From Thermospira aquatica (GTDB taxonomy: Bacteria > Spirochaetota > Brevinematia > Brevinematales > Thermospiraceae), in NCBI RefSeq assembly GCF_023525255.1, contig NZ_CP073355.1, forward strand, positions 124,001 through 188,000: DNA of 64,000 bases, written 5' to 3'. The notes below the pieces were generated by a model. That model searched no databases and had not been told where the DNA came from. It saw only the letters and a list, made by a program, of their open reading frames with translations. Both the position numbers and the translations under genes were made by a program. Every line of letters starts with the position of its first letter. The stretch's first letter is position 1. Positions 37,648 through 46,357 of the stretch are shown here, in pieces.

Positions 37648-39393
37648 CTACGCTACCATCACATCTTCTTTCAAATATCGAACTACTATTTTTTCAGATG
37701 TAAACCCTATCCCATAAAAAAGTGTAAGAGGCCCCACACGCCCAAAAAACATCGTCAAAATAATCAAAACCTTCGAAACAGGAGAAAGCCCAGAGGTGAT
37801 CCCCGTACTCAACCCCACCGTCCCAAAAGCAGATATTACCTCAAACAAAAGCTGTTCAAAGGAAAATTTCGGTTCAAAGAAAAGTAACAACCCAAAAACA
37901 AGACTCACCCACAACATCGACATAACAAAAATAAGATATGCCTTCCTGATACTTTCAAAAGGTACTTCTCTATTCCCTACTTTCACGCGAAGCGTTTCCC
38001 TCAAGACATAATACGTATTAAGAAGCACAAGGAACGCCACCACGGTTTTGATACCACCACCTGTCGAGCCAGGCGAAGCCCCAACAAACATCAAAACCAT
38101 GGTAAGAAGAAGTGTCGGGCGGGAAACAGAACCATAATCAATCGTATTAAAACCCGCTGTTCTCGGTGTAACTGCCGCAAAAAAACTATGCAAAAGCTTC
38201 TGCCCCAAACTCATCCCTCGAAGTTCTCCATTATACTCAAGGAAAAACACCAAAATCATCCCCGTAACAATCAAAAATATTGTCATTCTCAAAACAATCT
38301 TCGTATGAAGCCGCAGATACGTGTTCTCTCGGAGTCGTTTTATCACCTCTTCATCCACATCCTGTAACTTTCCAGAGCGTATCCCATCCTTTATCCACAA
38401 GACCTTTTTCAGAAACCACCACAGATTTCTTATGACACCAAAACCCAGTCCACCAAAAATAATCAAAAACCCCACCGTAAGGATCACCAAGACATTCTCT
38501 CGCACCCCCATAAGACTCTCAGAAAAAAGAGAAAACCCCGCATTACAAAAAGCACTTATCGAGTGAAACAGGGCATAATACGCCGCCTCCCCCCAGTTTT
38601 TCCCCGGTAAAAATCCAAAAAAAAGCAAGATAGTCCCCAAGAGCTCCCATCCCAGCGTGAAAAACAAGATACTCCGAACCATTTCCCGTACTTCACGAAA
38701 GCTCGATGTTCCCAGGGCACTGGTAAGCGTCATCCCACCCTGGATGGAAAGCCCCTTCCCCAGCATAAAGGCAAACGCCCCCGCAAACACCATAAGCCCC
38801 AGTCCCCCCACTTGAATAAGCCCCAAAATCACCATCTGCCCTATCAGAGAAAAATCCTTCCCCGTATCCAGAACCGTAAGCCCCGTGACACATACAGCGG
38901 ATGTGGCGGTAAACAAAGCGTCCAGAAAAGAAAGAGGCTCATTTCCCTGCCGGGAAAAGGGAAAAAGAAGCAAAATCGTCCCTGTCCATATCAGAACAAA
39001 AAACGAAAACACAATCACCATATAGGGTTGCCAGCCTTTTCGAGAGATCCACGTCAAAAATGTAGAATTCTTCACAAGCCATATCGCCAGAAAAGAAAGC
39101 GTCAGCGTAGCATTCAAAACATACATATCCTGAGAAAGAAAAAGTACCCTCTCAATTCCCCCAAAAAAATGCTTCCCATAAATTGTATAAAAAAAGAATG
39201 TCCAGAGAAGTATCAAAATAGAAGAAAAAGAAAGATATCGCTCCCGCAGGAAAATCACAACCTCAGCCACAACCAATCCCCACACAAGTGTCTGCCAGAA
39301 CAGATGAATCCAGAAAAGACTCCTCGTCCAGAATCCCCAAACCAACAGGACTGTCCCCGAAAAAACCCACAACCAACGAAAAAGTTTTATCAT
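37648..39393 (-). CDS. TrkH/KtrB-family potassium transporter subunit
   Basis: 581 residues, ten or more membrane helices. The four selectivity-filter loops are seen as AVCVTGLTVLDTG, SAFCNAGFSLF, TPRTAGFNTIDYG and SAFGTVGLSTG, so this is the ion-conducting subunit for K+ (or Na+/K+) uptake. The cytoplasmic RCK partner (TrkA/KtrA) is not in the window. It follows the barrel-like gene by 3 bases and is probably the last gene of the alaS transcript. Confidence 0.92.
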   Translation of the reverse strand: MIKLFRWLWVFSGTVLLVWGFWTRSLFWIHLFWQTLVWGLVVAEVVIFLRERYLSFSSILILLWTFFFYTIYGKHFFGGIERVLFLSQDMYVLNATLTLSFLAIWLVKNSTFLTWISRKGWQPYMVIVFSFFVLIWTGTILLLFPFSRQGNEPLSFLDALFTATSAVCVTGLTVLDTGKDFSLIGQMVILGLIQVGGLGLMVFAGAFAFMLGKGLSIQGGMTLTSALGTSSFREVREMVRSILFFTLGWELLGTILLFFGFLPGKNWGEAAYYALFHSISAFCNAGFSLFSESLMGVRENVLVILTVGFLIIFGGLGFGVIRNLWWFLKKVLWIKDGIRSGKLQDVDEEVIKRLRENTYLRLHTKIVLRMTIFLIVTGMILVFFLEYNGELRGMSLGQKLLHSFFAAVTPRTAGFNTIDYGSVSRPTLLLTMVLMFVGASPGSTGGGIKTVVAFLVLLNTYYVLRETLRVKVGNREVPFESIRKAYLIFVMSMLWVSLVFGLLLFFEPKFSFEQLLFEVISAFGTVGLSTGITSGLSPVSKVLIILTMFFGRVGPLTLFYGIGFTSEKIVVRYLKEDVMVA

Positions 39394-39396
39394 ACC

Positions 39397-40194
39397 CTAA
39401 AACCTGGCTTTATAGCCTAAAGACAACGATCGGTGAAAAGCCTTCTCTTCAGTAAGATACTGAAATAACACCTGGAGTTCAAAATTTTCCGAGGGAACAA
39501 AACCAGCTATCAACGACGGAAGAAAACGATTCTGGTACTTCTCAGAAAAGTAGAGATGTTCCAGGGTTCCCGAAACAAAAAAATACGGTCCAAGATGGAT
39601 ACTTATTCCCCCCATCAAAGAGAGAGCCTCCAACGCACGCATTTCTGCTGGCAAAAGAGGAAATCTCACCCCAAAGAGAAGATAATCCTGACTCCCCCAT
39701 CCTTGAAACTTCCATCCAGCAACACTATAGAACCCATAAAGCATGTCCTCGGTACCGTTCTCACGTTTAAAAAGCGTCCGCCGTCCATAGCCAAAGGTAT
39801 CAAAACCTACCGCCCACGAAAAACCAGAAAGGTTCTTAATAATCTGAAGCTTTACATAAGCGCCAGGAATAAAAAACTGAGGATTTCCCACACCGATAAG
39901 GTTTTCAATCCCCTCCGATATCCCTATATCCACAACATCAAAAATCCCTACCTGAAACCGGAGTCCAAAACCACCATTCTCATACAAGAAAATTTTTCCC
40001 CCAAAGACAGCCCTTCCCAGAGCATCAAAGGTATTTACGCTTCCCAGCATATCAAGAGAAACTCCTCTTGCCCCTCCTCCAAAAACAGGACGACTCACAG
40101 GAGCTTGATTTTGCGCTCCCGGTTCATCAATCACAAATTTCCCCCACATATTCCCCATCACAAGAAGAAAACAAACCAGTTTTCCAAAACGCAT
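39397..40194 (-). CDS. Predicted outer-membrane beta-barrel protein
   Basis: 265 residues with signal peptide (KLVCFLLVMGNMWG), then Gly/aromatic-rich alternating strands throughout and a terminal LGYKARF, the usual Phe-ended last strand of an outer-membrane barrel. No family recognised. It lies 1 base after the preceding gene. Confidence 0.65.
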   Translation of the reverse strand: MRFGKLVCFLLVMGNMWGKFVIDEPGAQNQAPVSRPVFGGGARGVSLDMLGSVNTFDALGRAVFGGKIFLYENGGFGLRFQVGIFDVVDIGISEGIENLIGVGNPQFFIPGAYVKLQIIKNLSGFSWAVGFDTFGYGRRTLFKRENGTEDMLYGFYSVAGWKFQGWGSQDYLLFGVRFPLLPAEMRALEALSLMGGISIHLGPYFFVSGTLEHLYFSEKYQNRFLPSLIAGFVPSENFELQVLFQYLTEEKAFHRSLSLGYKARF

Positions 40195-40195
40195 A

Positions 40196-40843
40196 TTACT
40201 CTCCCCATCGTCGTTTTATCTCAGCACGATTTCGTTCAATCCGATACATGAGATTATCAATCACCTTATAATAGTTTAAGTCTCCATCCCGTATACGGTA
40301 CACCATATCTTCCATATACAGAAGATCTGTCTTATAGAAGCGAGTTTCATAAGCCATTTTTGCATGCTGGATAGTTTCATCCCAGTACTGCCTCGCCTTG
40401 GTAAAATAAAATTCCGATATATCATATCCTTGAAGATAGTTTGTCTTAAATTCTTCATTAAAAAAGTAGATATGCTCTTTCATATACATATATCCATAAT
40501 CAATATACGACTGAGTAAGGAGCTGGCAAATCTGCATCATCAAAAGATACTGATAGTGCAGGTACTGCATCTCATTAGTAATAGGTGTCAGCGCCTTAAT
40601 AGGATGATCATACGGCATCACATACGCCAGTTCAAGAAAAAAGATATTGCGACTCACCGAATCCATATCCTGGTATAACCACTGGTTAAAAAGCCGAAAA
40701 TAATCCTCTTTGGTTCGTATTTTGTTTCTGAGAGGCTTAAAACCGAAATCACTACTCTCAGCCCAGACAGTGACCATCACCGTAAGGGAGAGTAACAAAC
40801 TCCACAACCGATACTTCACTACCTTCCTCCCAAAGAGTCTCAT
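40196..40843 (-). CDS. Exported helical protein of unknown function
   Basis: 215 residues. Signal peptide RLWSLLLSLTVMVTVWA is followed by an almost entirely helical, Tyr/Met-rich mature part (YLHYQYLLMMQICQLL; YDISEFYFTKARQYW). No motif recognised. Placed between alaS and the barrel gene, it may be a periplasmic partner of the latter. Confidence 0.7.
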   Translation of the reverse strand: MRLFGRKVVKYRLWSLLLSLTVMVTVWAESSDFGFKPLRNKIRTKEDYFRLFNQWLYQDMDSVSRNIFFLELAYVMPYDHPIKALTPITNEMQYLHYQYLLMMQICQLLTQSYIDYGYMYMKEHIYFFNEEFKTNYLQGYDISEFYFTKARQYWDETIQHAKMAYETRFYKTDLLYMEDMVYRIRDGDLNYYKVIDNLMYRIERNRAEIKRRWGE

Positions 40844-40871
40844 CGTAAAGTATCGGCATTCCCCGCGTTTT

Positions 40872-43493
40872 CTATACTCCCAGAAGAGTTCGGATCTCGT
40901 TTGCCATGGCTTCCATTACCTCGCCAAGCCTTGAGACATCCTTTCCACCCGCTTGAGCCATATCAGGGCGCCCGCCCCCCCCACCACCAAGTTGGGAAGC
41001 AGCCTTTTTCACCACCTCGTTCGCCTTGAGTCTCGTCGTGAGGTTCGGTGTCACACCACAGACAATCTGAATTTTCGAATCATCAGAAACACGAAAGAGA
41101 AGAATCACCCCCTCTTTCACCTTGGCTTTAAAGGTATCAACCACACCAAGGAGTGCTTCCTGATCGATATCCATCCTCTTCATGATAAAGACTGGTTTCC
41201 CTGCCGGTTGGTTAGCCAGTTCCTCTTCTATCTGAAACCAGGCGAGATTTTTCTTGTTTTCAAGGATAGCTTTTTCCTGATCTTTTAACTGCTGCTGAAG
41301 CTCTTTGACACGATCAATGATACGATCTTCTTCAGCGGTCAGTATCATCGCCAATTCCTTCGAGCGATAGAAAAGCGTCTGGAAAAGTTCGAGTGAACGC
41401 ATCCCGGCCACAGCTTCAATACGACGGGTACCAGCAGAAACCGAACTCTCAGAAATAATCTTCACCAGTCCTATATCTCCCGTTCGATACACGTGGGTAC
41501 CACCACACAACTCTCGAGAGAATCCTTCCACCTCAATAACCCGAACAACTTCCCCATACTTCTCCTCAAAAATAGCCATCGCATCCATCTTAAGAGCCTC
41601 TTCACGGCTCATGATATGGCGATGAACAGGACGGTTTTCAAGAATGATGCGATTCACTTCTGCTTCCACACGTTCAATCTCTTCTTTTGTCAGGGCCTGA
41701 GGATGGGTAAAATCAAACCGCAACGAGACAGGAGAAACATATGATCCGGCCTGGCGAACATGGTCCCCAAAAAAAAGACGCAGTGCCTTGTGAATCAGGT
41801 GTGTCGCGGTATGATGACGGGCAGTCGCCTGTTTTTTCTCCACATCCACACGTAAAAGACACGTATCCCCCACCTCAAGTGTTCCATTGAGGACCCGACC
41901 ATAATGAAGAATAGTCTTTTCATACACCTTGGTATCCTGAATCACCACCCGAGAACCACGATGTTCAAACACACCCTGATCCCCCACCTGTCCACCCTTT
42001 TCCCCATAAAAGGGAGTCCTGTCAGTGATGACAATAATATCATCGTTCTCAGAAACACTTTCCACAAGCTGACCGTTTTTGATAAGTTTGGTAACTTTTG
42101 CCTCACATTCGTAGAGATCTTCTCCAACGTACTCGGTTTCCTGAACAATACCCTGCAAAATCCTAAAATCGAATCCCTCTCCCTTCCAGTTCGCACGGGC
42201 TCGTTTTTTCTGTTCTTCCATACGCTGTTGAAAGCCCTCCATGTCGAGCCCAAAACCCTCATCAACAGCCACTTCCTGCACAAAATCCAGGGGAAACCCC
42301 AGCGAATCATACAACATAAAGATTTTCTCACCCGAGAGTGTGGCCTGCCCAGCTTCTCGCATCTCTTGAATAAAATCTTGAAGTTTTTCAAGACCACGAT
42401 TCAACGTTTTGAAAAATGCCTCCTCCTCAGAGTAGATCACCTTTTCTGCCATAGCGGCATGTTCTTTAATCTCGGGATAGAAATCCCCCATAGCCTCAAC
42501 CACAGGCTCTACCATCTGATAGAAAAACGGCTTATCAAGCCCCATCATTTTTCCGTAGCGGATAGCCCTCCGGAGGATATGACGAAGCACATACCCTCGC
42601 CCCTCATTGGTGGGAAACACTCCCTCAGAAAGAACAAACGTCACAGCTCGCGCATGGTCAGCAATCACATTGATAGGCACACGATTTTTGCCCTCATATT
42701 TTAAACCGGAAATCTTGAGAGCTTTTTTGATGATGGGTTCAAAGATATCCGTCTCGTAGACACTTTTCTTGCCCTGAAGGATCATGGTAAGTCGCTCCAG
42801 TCCCATCCCCGTATCGATACCTGTATACTCGAGAGGATGAAGCTGACCGGAGAGATCCTGATTGTACTGGTTGAACACCAGATTCCAGAATTCAAGAAAA
42901 CCATCACATGGGCCAGGCTTTTCCTCATCACAAGGAGGGTACTCGATCACGTCCCTGAGATCGATATAAATCTCCGAACATGGTCCACAAGCCCCCTCAT
43001 CACCAGCTGGTCCCCACCAGTTGTCTTTTTTCCCCAGGCGAACAATCCTCTCAGGGGAAAATCCTCCTATTTTTTGCCACAGCTCATAGGCTTCATCATC
43101 ATTCTCGTACACCGAAACCCAGAGTTTTTCCTGAGGGATTTTCACCACCTTCGTAACAAACTCATACGCGTATTCTATGGCTTCTTTTTTGAAGTAATCA
43201 CCAAAGGAAAAATTTCCAAGCATCTCAAAGAAGGTATGATGACGTGGGGTTTTCCCTACGTTTTCGAGGTCACTACTCTTGCCTCCCGCACGAAGACATT
43301 TCTGGACAGTGGCAGCACAGGGAAAAGGTGGCTCCACCACACGGGAATAAAATTGTTTGAACTGTACCATCCCCGCTGTGGTAAATAAAAGGGTGGGGTC
43401 ATTCTCCGGTATGAGAGAACTTGATGGTACAATCGTATGATTTTTAGAACGAAAATATTCCAAAAAAGCTTTTCGGATTTCTCTGGATGTCAT
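40872..43493 (-). CDS. alaS: Alanyl-tRNA synthetase
   Basis: 873 residues, standard length. Class II catalytic domain (FLEYFRSKNHTIVPSSSL, GMVQFKQ, GNFSFGDYFKKEAI), tRNA-recognition region, editing domain with HHTATHLIHKALR and CGGTH, and a C-terminal DHHA1-type domain with the Gly run GGGGGGRPDMAQAGG. A clear promoter precedes it and three genes follow closely on the same strand. Confidence 0.98.
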   Translation of the reverse strand: MTSREIRKAFLEYFRSKNHTIVPSSSLIPENDPTLLFTTAGMVQFKQFYSRVVEPPFPCAATVQKCLRAGGKSSDLENVGKTPRHHTFFEMLGNFSFGDYFKKEAIEYAYEFVTKVVKIPQEKLWVSVYENDDEAYELWQKIGGFSPERIVRLGKKDNWWGPAGDEGACGPCSEIYIDLRDVIEYPPCDEEKPGPCDGFLEFWNLVFNQYNQDLSGQLHPLEYTGIDTGMGLERLTMILQGKKSVYETDIFEPIIKKALKISGLKYEGKNRVPINVIADHARAVTFVLSEGVFPTNEGRGYVLRHILRRAIRYGKMMGLDKPFFYQMVEPVVEAMGDFYPEIKEHAAMAEKVIYSEEEAFFKTLNRGLEKLQDFIQEMREAGQATLSGEKIFMLYDSLGFPLDFVQEVAVDEGFGLDMEGFQQRMEEQKKRARANWKGEGFDFRILQGIVQETEYVGEDLYECEAKVTKLIKNGQLVESVSENDDIIVITDRTPFYGEKGGQVGDQGVFEHRGSRVVIQDTKVYEKTILHYGRVLNGTLEVGDTCLLRVDVEKKQATARHHTATHLIHKALRLFFGDHVRQAGSYVSPVSLRFDFTHPQALTKEEIERVEAEVNRIILENRPVHRHIMSREEALKMDAMAIFEEKYGEVVRVIEVEGFSRELCGGTHVYRTGDIGLVKIISESSVSAGTRRIEAVAGMRSLELFQTLFYRSKELAMILTAEEDRIIDRVKELQQQLKDQEKAILENKKNLAWFQIEEELANQPAGKPVFIMKRMDIDQEALLGVVDTFKAKVKEGVILLFRVSDDSKIQIVCGVTPNLTTRLKANEVVKKAASQLGGGGGGRPDMAQAGGKDVSRLGEVMEAMANEIRTLLGV

Positions 43494-43530
43494 AAGAGAC
43501 TCCCTTCTTTACTGGTATATGTAACAGCAT

Positions 43531-43559
43531 ATTGTACAAGAAAAAAAATTTTTTCTCAA
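43531..43559 (-). promoter_or_regulatory. alaS promoter
   Basis: Minus strand TTGAGA (43554-43559), 17 bp, TACAAT (43531-43536), about 35 nt before the alaS ATG at 43493. The nested insertion sequences begin at 43565, only 5 bp beyond the -35. Confidence 0.75.
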
Positions 43560-43576
43560 CTTTTCGAATTGCTTCA

Positions 43577-43585
43577 TAATAAAAG
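43577..43585. repeat. 9-bp target duplication of the IS256-type element (left copy)
   Basis: TAATAAAAG at 43577-43585 is repeated at 46265-46273, immediately outside the IS256-type element. Its position inside the left end of copy B shows copy B was there first. Confidence 0.8.
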
Positions 43586-43624
43586 GCAGTGTATACTTAA
43601 TTGTGTCTGGTAGGAAAAAGATAA

Positions 43625-43661
43625 CCTCCTGTGATAATATAAATAAAACTATCACAGGAGG
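43625..43661 (+). promoter_or_regulatory. Hairpin covering the ribosome site of the IS256-type transposase
   Basis: A perfect 12-bp inverted repeat (CCTCCTGTGATA at 43625-43636, its complement at 43650-43661) with a 13-nt loop. The right arm contains the AGGAGG that serves the ATG at 43668. Read-through transcripts would hide the ribosome site, a known way for insertion sequences to limit transposase made from outside promoters. Confidence 0.7.
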
Positions 43662-43714
43662 CCAGATATGATTGAGACGAAGAATATTTTAGAGCTATTC
43701 AAACCAATTGTCAA

Positions 43715-43719
43715 GGAAG
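43715..43719. repeat. 5-bp target duplication of copy A (left copy)
   Basis: GGAAG at 43715-43719 is repeated at 45127-45131. Removing copy A and one GGAAG restores the IS256-type reading frame exactly, which confirms both element ends. Confidence 0.88.
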
Positions 43720-43800
43720 CGAATTGCTTCATAATAAAAGTACTCGAAAAGGGAACGTTGCTTCAAAATAAAAAAGTACTTTAAATTTGTGTAAAATAAT

Positions 43801-43817
43801 CCAGTTCAAAGAACTGG
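43801..43817 (+). promoter_or_regulatory. Short hairpin before the IS1202-like transposase start
   Basis: CCAGTTC-AAA-GAACTGG is a perfect 7-bp stem whose right arm overlaps CTGGAGG (43814-43820), the ribosome site for the GTG at 43827. The same structure occurs before the transposase in copies B (46332-46348) and C (56621-56637), so it is conserved in the element and may limit translation. Confidence 0.6.
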
Positions 43818-43826
43818 AGGTACAAG

Positions 43827-45065
43827 GTGGAGTTAGCGATGTTTGAAAGGAGACCTATTTACAGGGAAACGGCAAAACAATATCAAAAAGCCAGCAAAAA
43901 GGAAAAAATGGAGATACTGGATTATTTTGTGAGGATAACAGGCCTAAAAAATCGAAACTATGCCGCCAGGCTCTTGAGGCAGCACGGAAAAACCATCTAT
44001 GTAGGCAAGAAAAATTACCTTAAAGCCGACATAGCCAAGAAGGGCAAAAGACCTGGCAGAAAGAAAAAATTCGGCGAAGAGGAACTAAAAATGCTAAAAC
44101 AGGTCTGGGAAATTGAAAACTACATGTGTGGCAAACGTTTAAAGCCAATTTTAAATGAAGTTTTAGATAATCTCTTAGCAAACGGACATCTCCACGGTTC
44201 TCCACAGGCTATAGAAAACTTGCGCCATATAAGTGCTTCAAGTATTGACCGACTTTTGAAACATGAGCGTAAAAAGCTTGAGATAAAAGGACGAAAAGGT
44301 ACAAAGCCTGGAACGTTGTTAAAGCAACAAATAGCTATACGCACGTGGGCAGAGTGGGATGAAAATTGCCCTGGGTTCATGGAGATTGATCTGGTAGCCC
44401 ATGAGGGAGGAAATAGCCGGGGAGATTTTGCTCAAACATTAAATATGGTGGATGTTTGGAGCGGTTGGACAGAACTTGTGGCAATCAAAAACAAAGCTTC
44501 AAAATGGGTAAGAGAAGCCATAGAAAAAGTCCAAAGAAGACTTCCTTTTGAGTTACGGGGAATTGATTCTGATACCGGCGCTGAATTTATTAATCATCCT
44601 CTGCGTGATTGGTGTGAGAAGAACCAGATAAAATTTACAAGGGGAAGAAGCTCCCGTTCCAATGATAACTGCTACGTCGAGCAGAAAAACTATTCCATAG
44701 TCCGCCAGAATGTTGGATACTTCCGCTACGATACCGAGGAAGAAGTCTACTACTTGAACCGACTCTATGCGTATCTCAGGCTTTATGCCAACTTTTTTCA
44801 ACCGGTTATGAAAATGACAGAGAAAAAGAGAATCGGAAGCAAGGTGCAAAAGAAGCATGATGATATTAAAACTCCCTACCAGCGGCTTTTAGAAAGCTCT
44901 TATGTAAGTGAGGCACAAAAGAAATACCTCACAAGGCTTTATAAGGCTCTCGATTTGTTTCACCTAAGACAAAAAATTACGGCTTGCCAGAGAAAACTTT
45001 ACAGCCTTCAAAAGAAAAAGAATGTAAAAAACAAAAATTTGGAGGAAACTGTATGGAATTTTTGA
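43827..45065 (+). CDS. IS1202-like transposase, copy A
   Basis: 412 residues. N-terminal helical DNA-binding part, then an rve-type DDE core: Asp in FMEIDLVAHEGGN, Asp in RGIDSDTGAEF and Glu in SNDNCYVEQKN. The start is GTG (43827) after CTGGAGG; an ATG four codons on is possible. Compared with copy B, three single-base insertions change a stretch of ~14 residues (FFQPVMKMTEKKRIG versus FFNRYENDREKENG) without losing the frame, so activity may be affected. The element is inserted in an IS256-type transposase gene. Confidence 0.88.
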   Translation: MELAMFERRPIYRETAKQYQKASKKEKMEILDYFVRITGLKNRNYAARLLRQHGKTIYVGKKNYLKADIAKKGKRPGRKKKFGEEELKMLKQVWEIENYMCGKRLKPILNEVLDNLLANGHLHGSPQAIENLRHISASSIDRLLKHERKKLEIKGRKGTKPGTLLKQQIAIRTWAEWDENCPGFMEIDLVAHEGGNSRGDFAQTLNMVDVWSGWTELVAIKNKASKWVREAIEKVQRRLPFELRGIDSDTGAEFINHPLRDWCEKNQIKFTRGRSSRSNDNCYVEQKNYSIVRQNVGYFRYDTEEEVYYLNRLYAYLRLYANFFQPVMKMTEKKRIGSKVQKKHDDIKTPYQRLLESSYVSEAQKKYLTRLYKALDLFHLRQKITACQRKLYSLQKKKNVKNKNLEETVWNF

Positions 45066-46357
45066 GTACTTTTTTTTATGAGGCAATGATTCGAATTTCG
45101 AGTACTTTTTTATTTGACGCAACGGGGGAAGTATTAGAGAGTATGTTAAAAGAGGAAAGAGAGATTTACCTGGAAAACAATCCTCCCACAAAAGGCAATG
45201 GCTTTTACGAAAGGGATTTAAAGACAGCTTTTGGCGAGCTTACAGCCATACGTGTTCCAAGAACAAGGGATAATGGATTTAAAAGTGCCCTTCTTCCCTA
45301 TCGCAAACGCATCACAGAAGACTTAGATGCATTAATCAGGGCTATGTTGATATCAGGAATGTCAACAAGGAAGATAGCAGAAGTTTTAAAAGAGCTTTAT
45401 GAAATAAAGATTTCTTATGCTAACATCTCAAGGATAAGCCAGGTAGGCATAGAAGAGATTCAGAAGTGGCGTAGTCGCCCTCTCATGGAAGAATATGCCG
45501 TGGTATTTCTGGATGCTATGGTGTTTCCTATCAAGAGAGATAGGTAGAAAATGAATCAATATATGTAGCTATAGGCATTACACCTGAGGGAAGACGGGAG
45601 ATTTTAGGATACTACCTGCCAGGAGGCATGGAAAGTGCTTATAACTGGCGGGAAATTTTGGTGATATAAGAGAAAGAGGTGTCAAACAGATTCATTTTAT
45701 TGTCTCTGATGGCTTAAGTGGTATGAAAAACGTCATAACAGAGATATATCCCCACGCAAAGTATCAGCCCTGTGTAGTCCATGTCATGAGAAACATACTG
45801 GCTAAAGTGAGAGTTCAACACAGAAATATCATTGCCACTGAAATAAAAGAGGTATTTCATGCCAAAGACAAACAGGAGGCAGAACAATTGTTTATGAAAT
45901 TTACACAAAATGGAAAAATATCTATCCCAACTTAATGAATAACCTCTTGACAATAAGAGAATATATTCACTTACATGGAATTACCTGAAGGAATACGAAG
46001 CATGGTGTATACAAACAATGCCCTGGAAAGACTCTTTAAAGAACTTAAAAGGAGATTAAAAACAATGGAAATGTGTCAAAGCGAGGCTTCAGCTGAGAAA
46101 TATCTTTACCTGTTATTAAGATACCAAAATGAGAAGTTCTTAAAAAGAAAGTTAAAAAATTGGGAGTATTACTTTCAACTCTATCGTGAGCAACACTCAT
46201 ACACCAAAGAAAATATTCACAGCGAGGTTATCCTATGACTAGACACAATTTTCTTGACACAATGTAATAAAAGTACTCGAAAAGGGAACGTTGCTTCAAA
46301 ATAAAAAGTACTTTAAATTTAGTAAAATAATCCAGTTCAAAGAACTGGAGGTAAAAG

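Larger units (their letters stand above)
43720..45126 (+). mobile_element. IS1202-like element copy A, complete
   Basis: 1407 bp from CGAATTGCTTC to GCAACGGG, flanked by a 5-bp GGAAG duplication. Left end (43720-43790) and right end (45050-45126) each carry two tandem subrepeats of ~27 bp with AAAAGTACT cores, in inverted orientation. One transposase gene. Family placement (IS1202, formerly ISNCY, ISTde1-like) is by recall of the transposase and is uncertain. Confidence 0.85.
43668..46238 (+). pseudogene. IS256-family transposase, broken by insertion and frameshifts
   Basis: The N-terminal 17 residues (MIETKNILELFKPIVKE, 43668-43718) continue at 45132 as VLESMLKEEREIYLENN once copy A and one GGAAG are removed. 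The downstream part has LLPYRKRITEDLD, GMSTRKIAEVLKELY, and FLDAMVFPIKRD (first Asp). It is then frameshifted near 45540, again near 45665 and near 45935. Later pieces keep VSDGLSGMKN (second Asp), CVVHVMRN and YTNNALERLFKELKRR (Glu). All DDE residues exist but not in one frame, so the gene cannot work. Confidence 0.88.
43586..46264 (+). mobile_element. IS256-family (Mutator type) element, interrupted and decayed
   Basis: Ends are imperfect inverted repeats: the left reads CAGTGTATACTTAATTGTGT and the right, on the minus strand, CATTGTGTCAAGAAAATTGT, each followed nearby by ATAACC. The element without its own insertion is ~1.27 kb. It contains a mutator-type transposase pseudogene and is itself split by IS1202-like copy A at 43720-45126. 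Confidence 0.8.
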
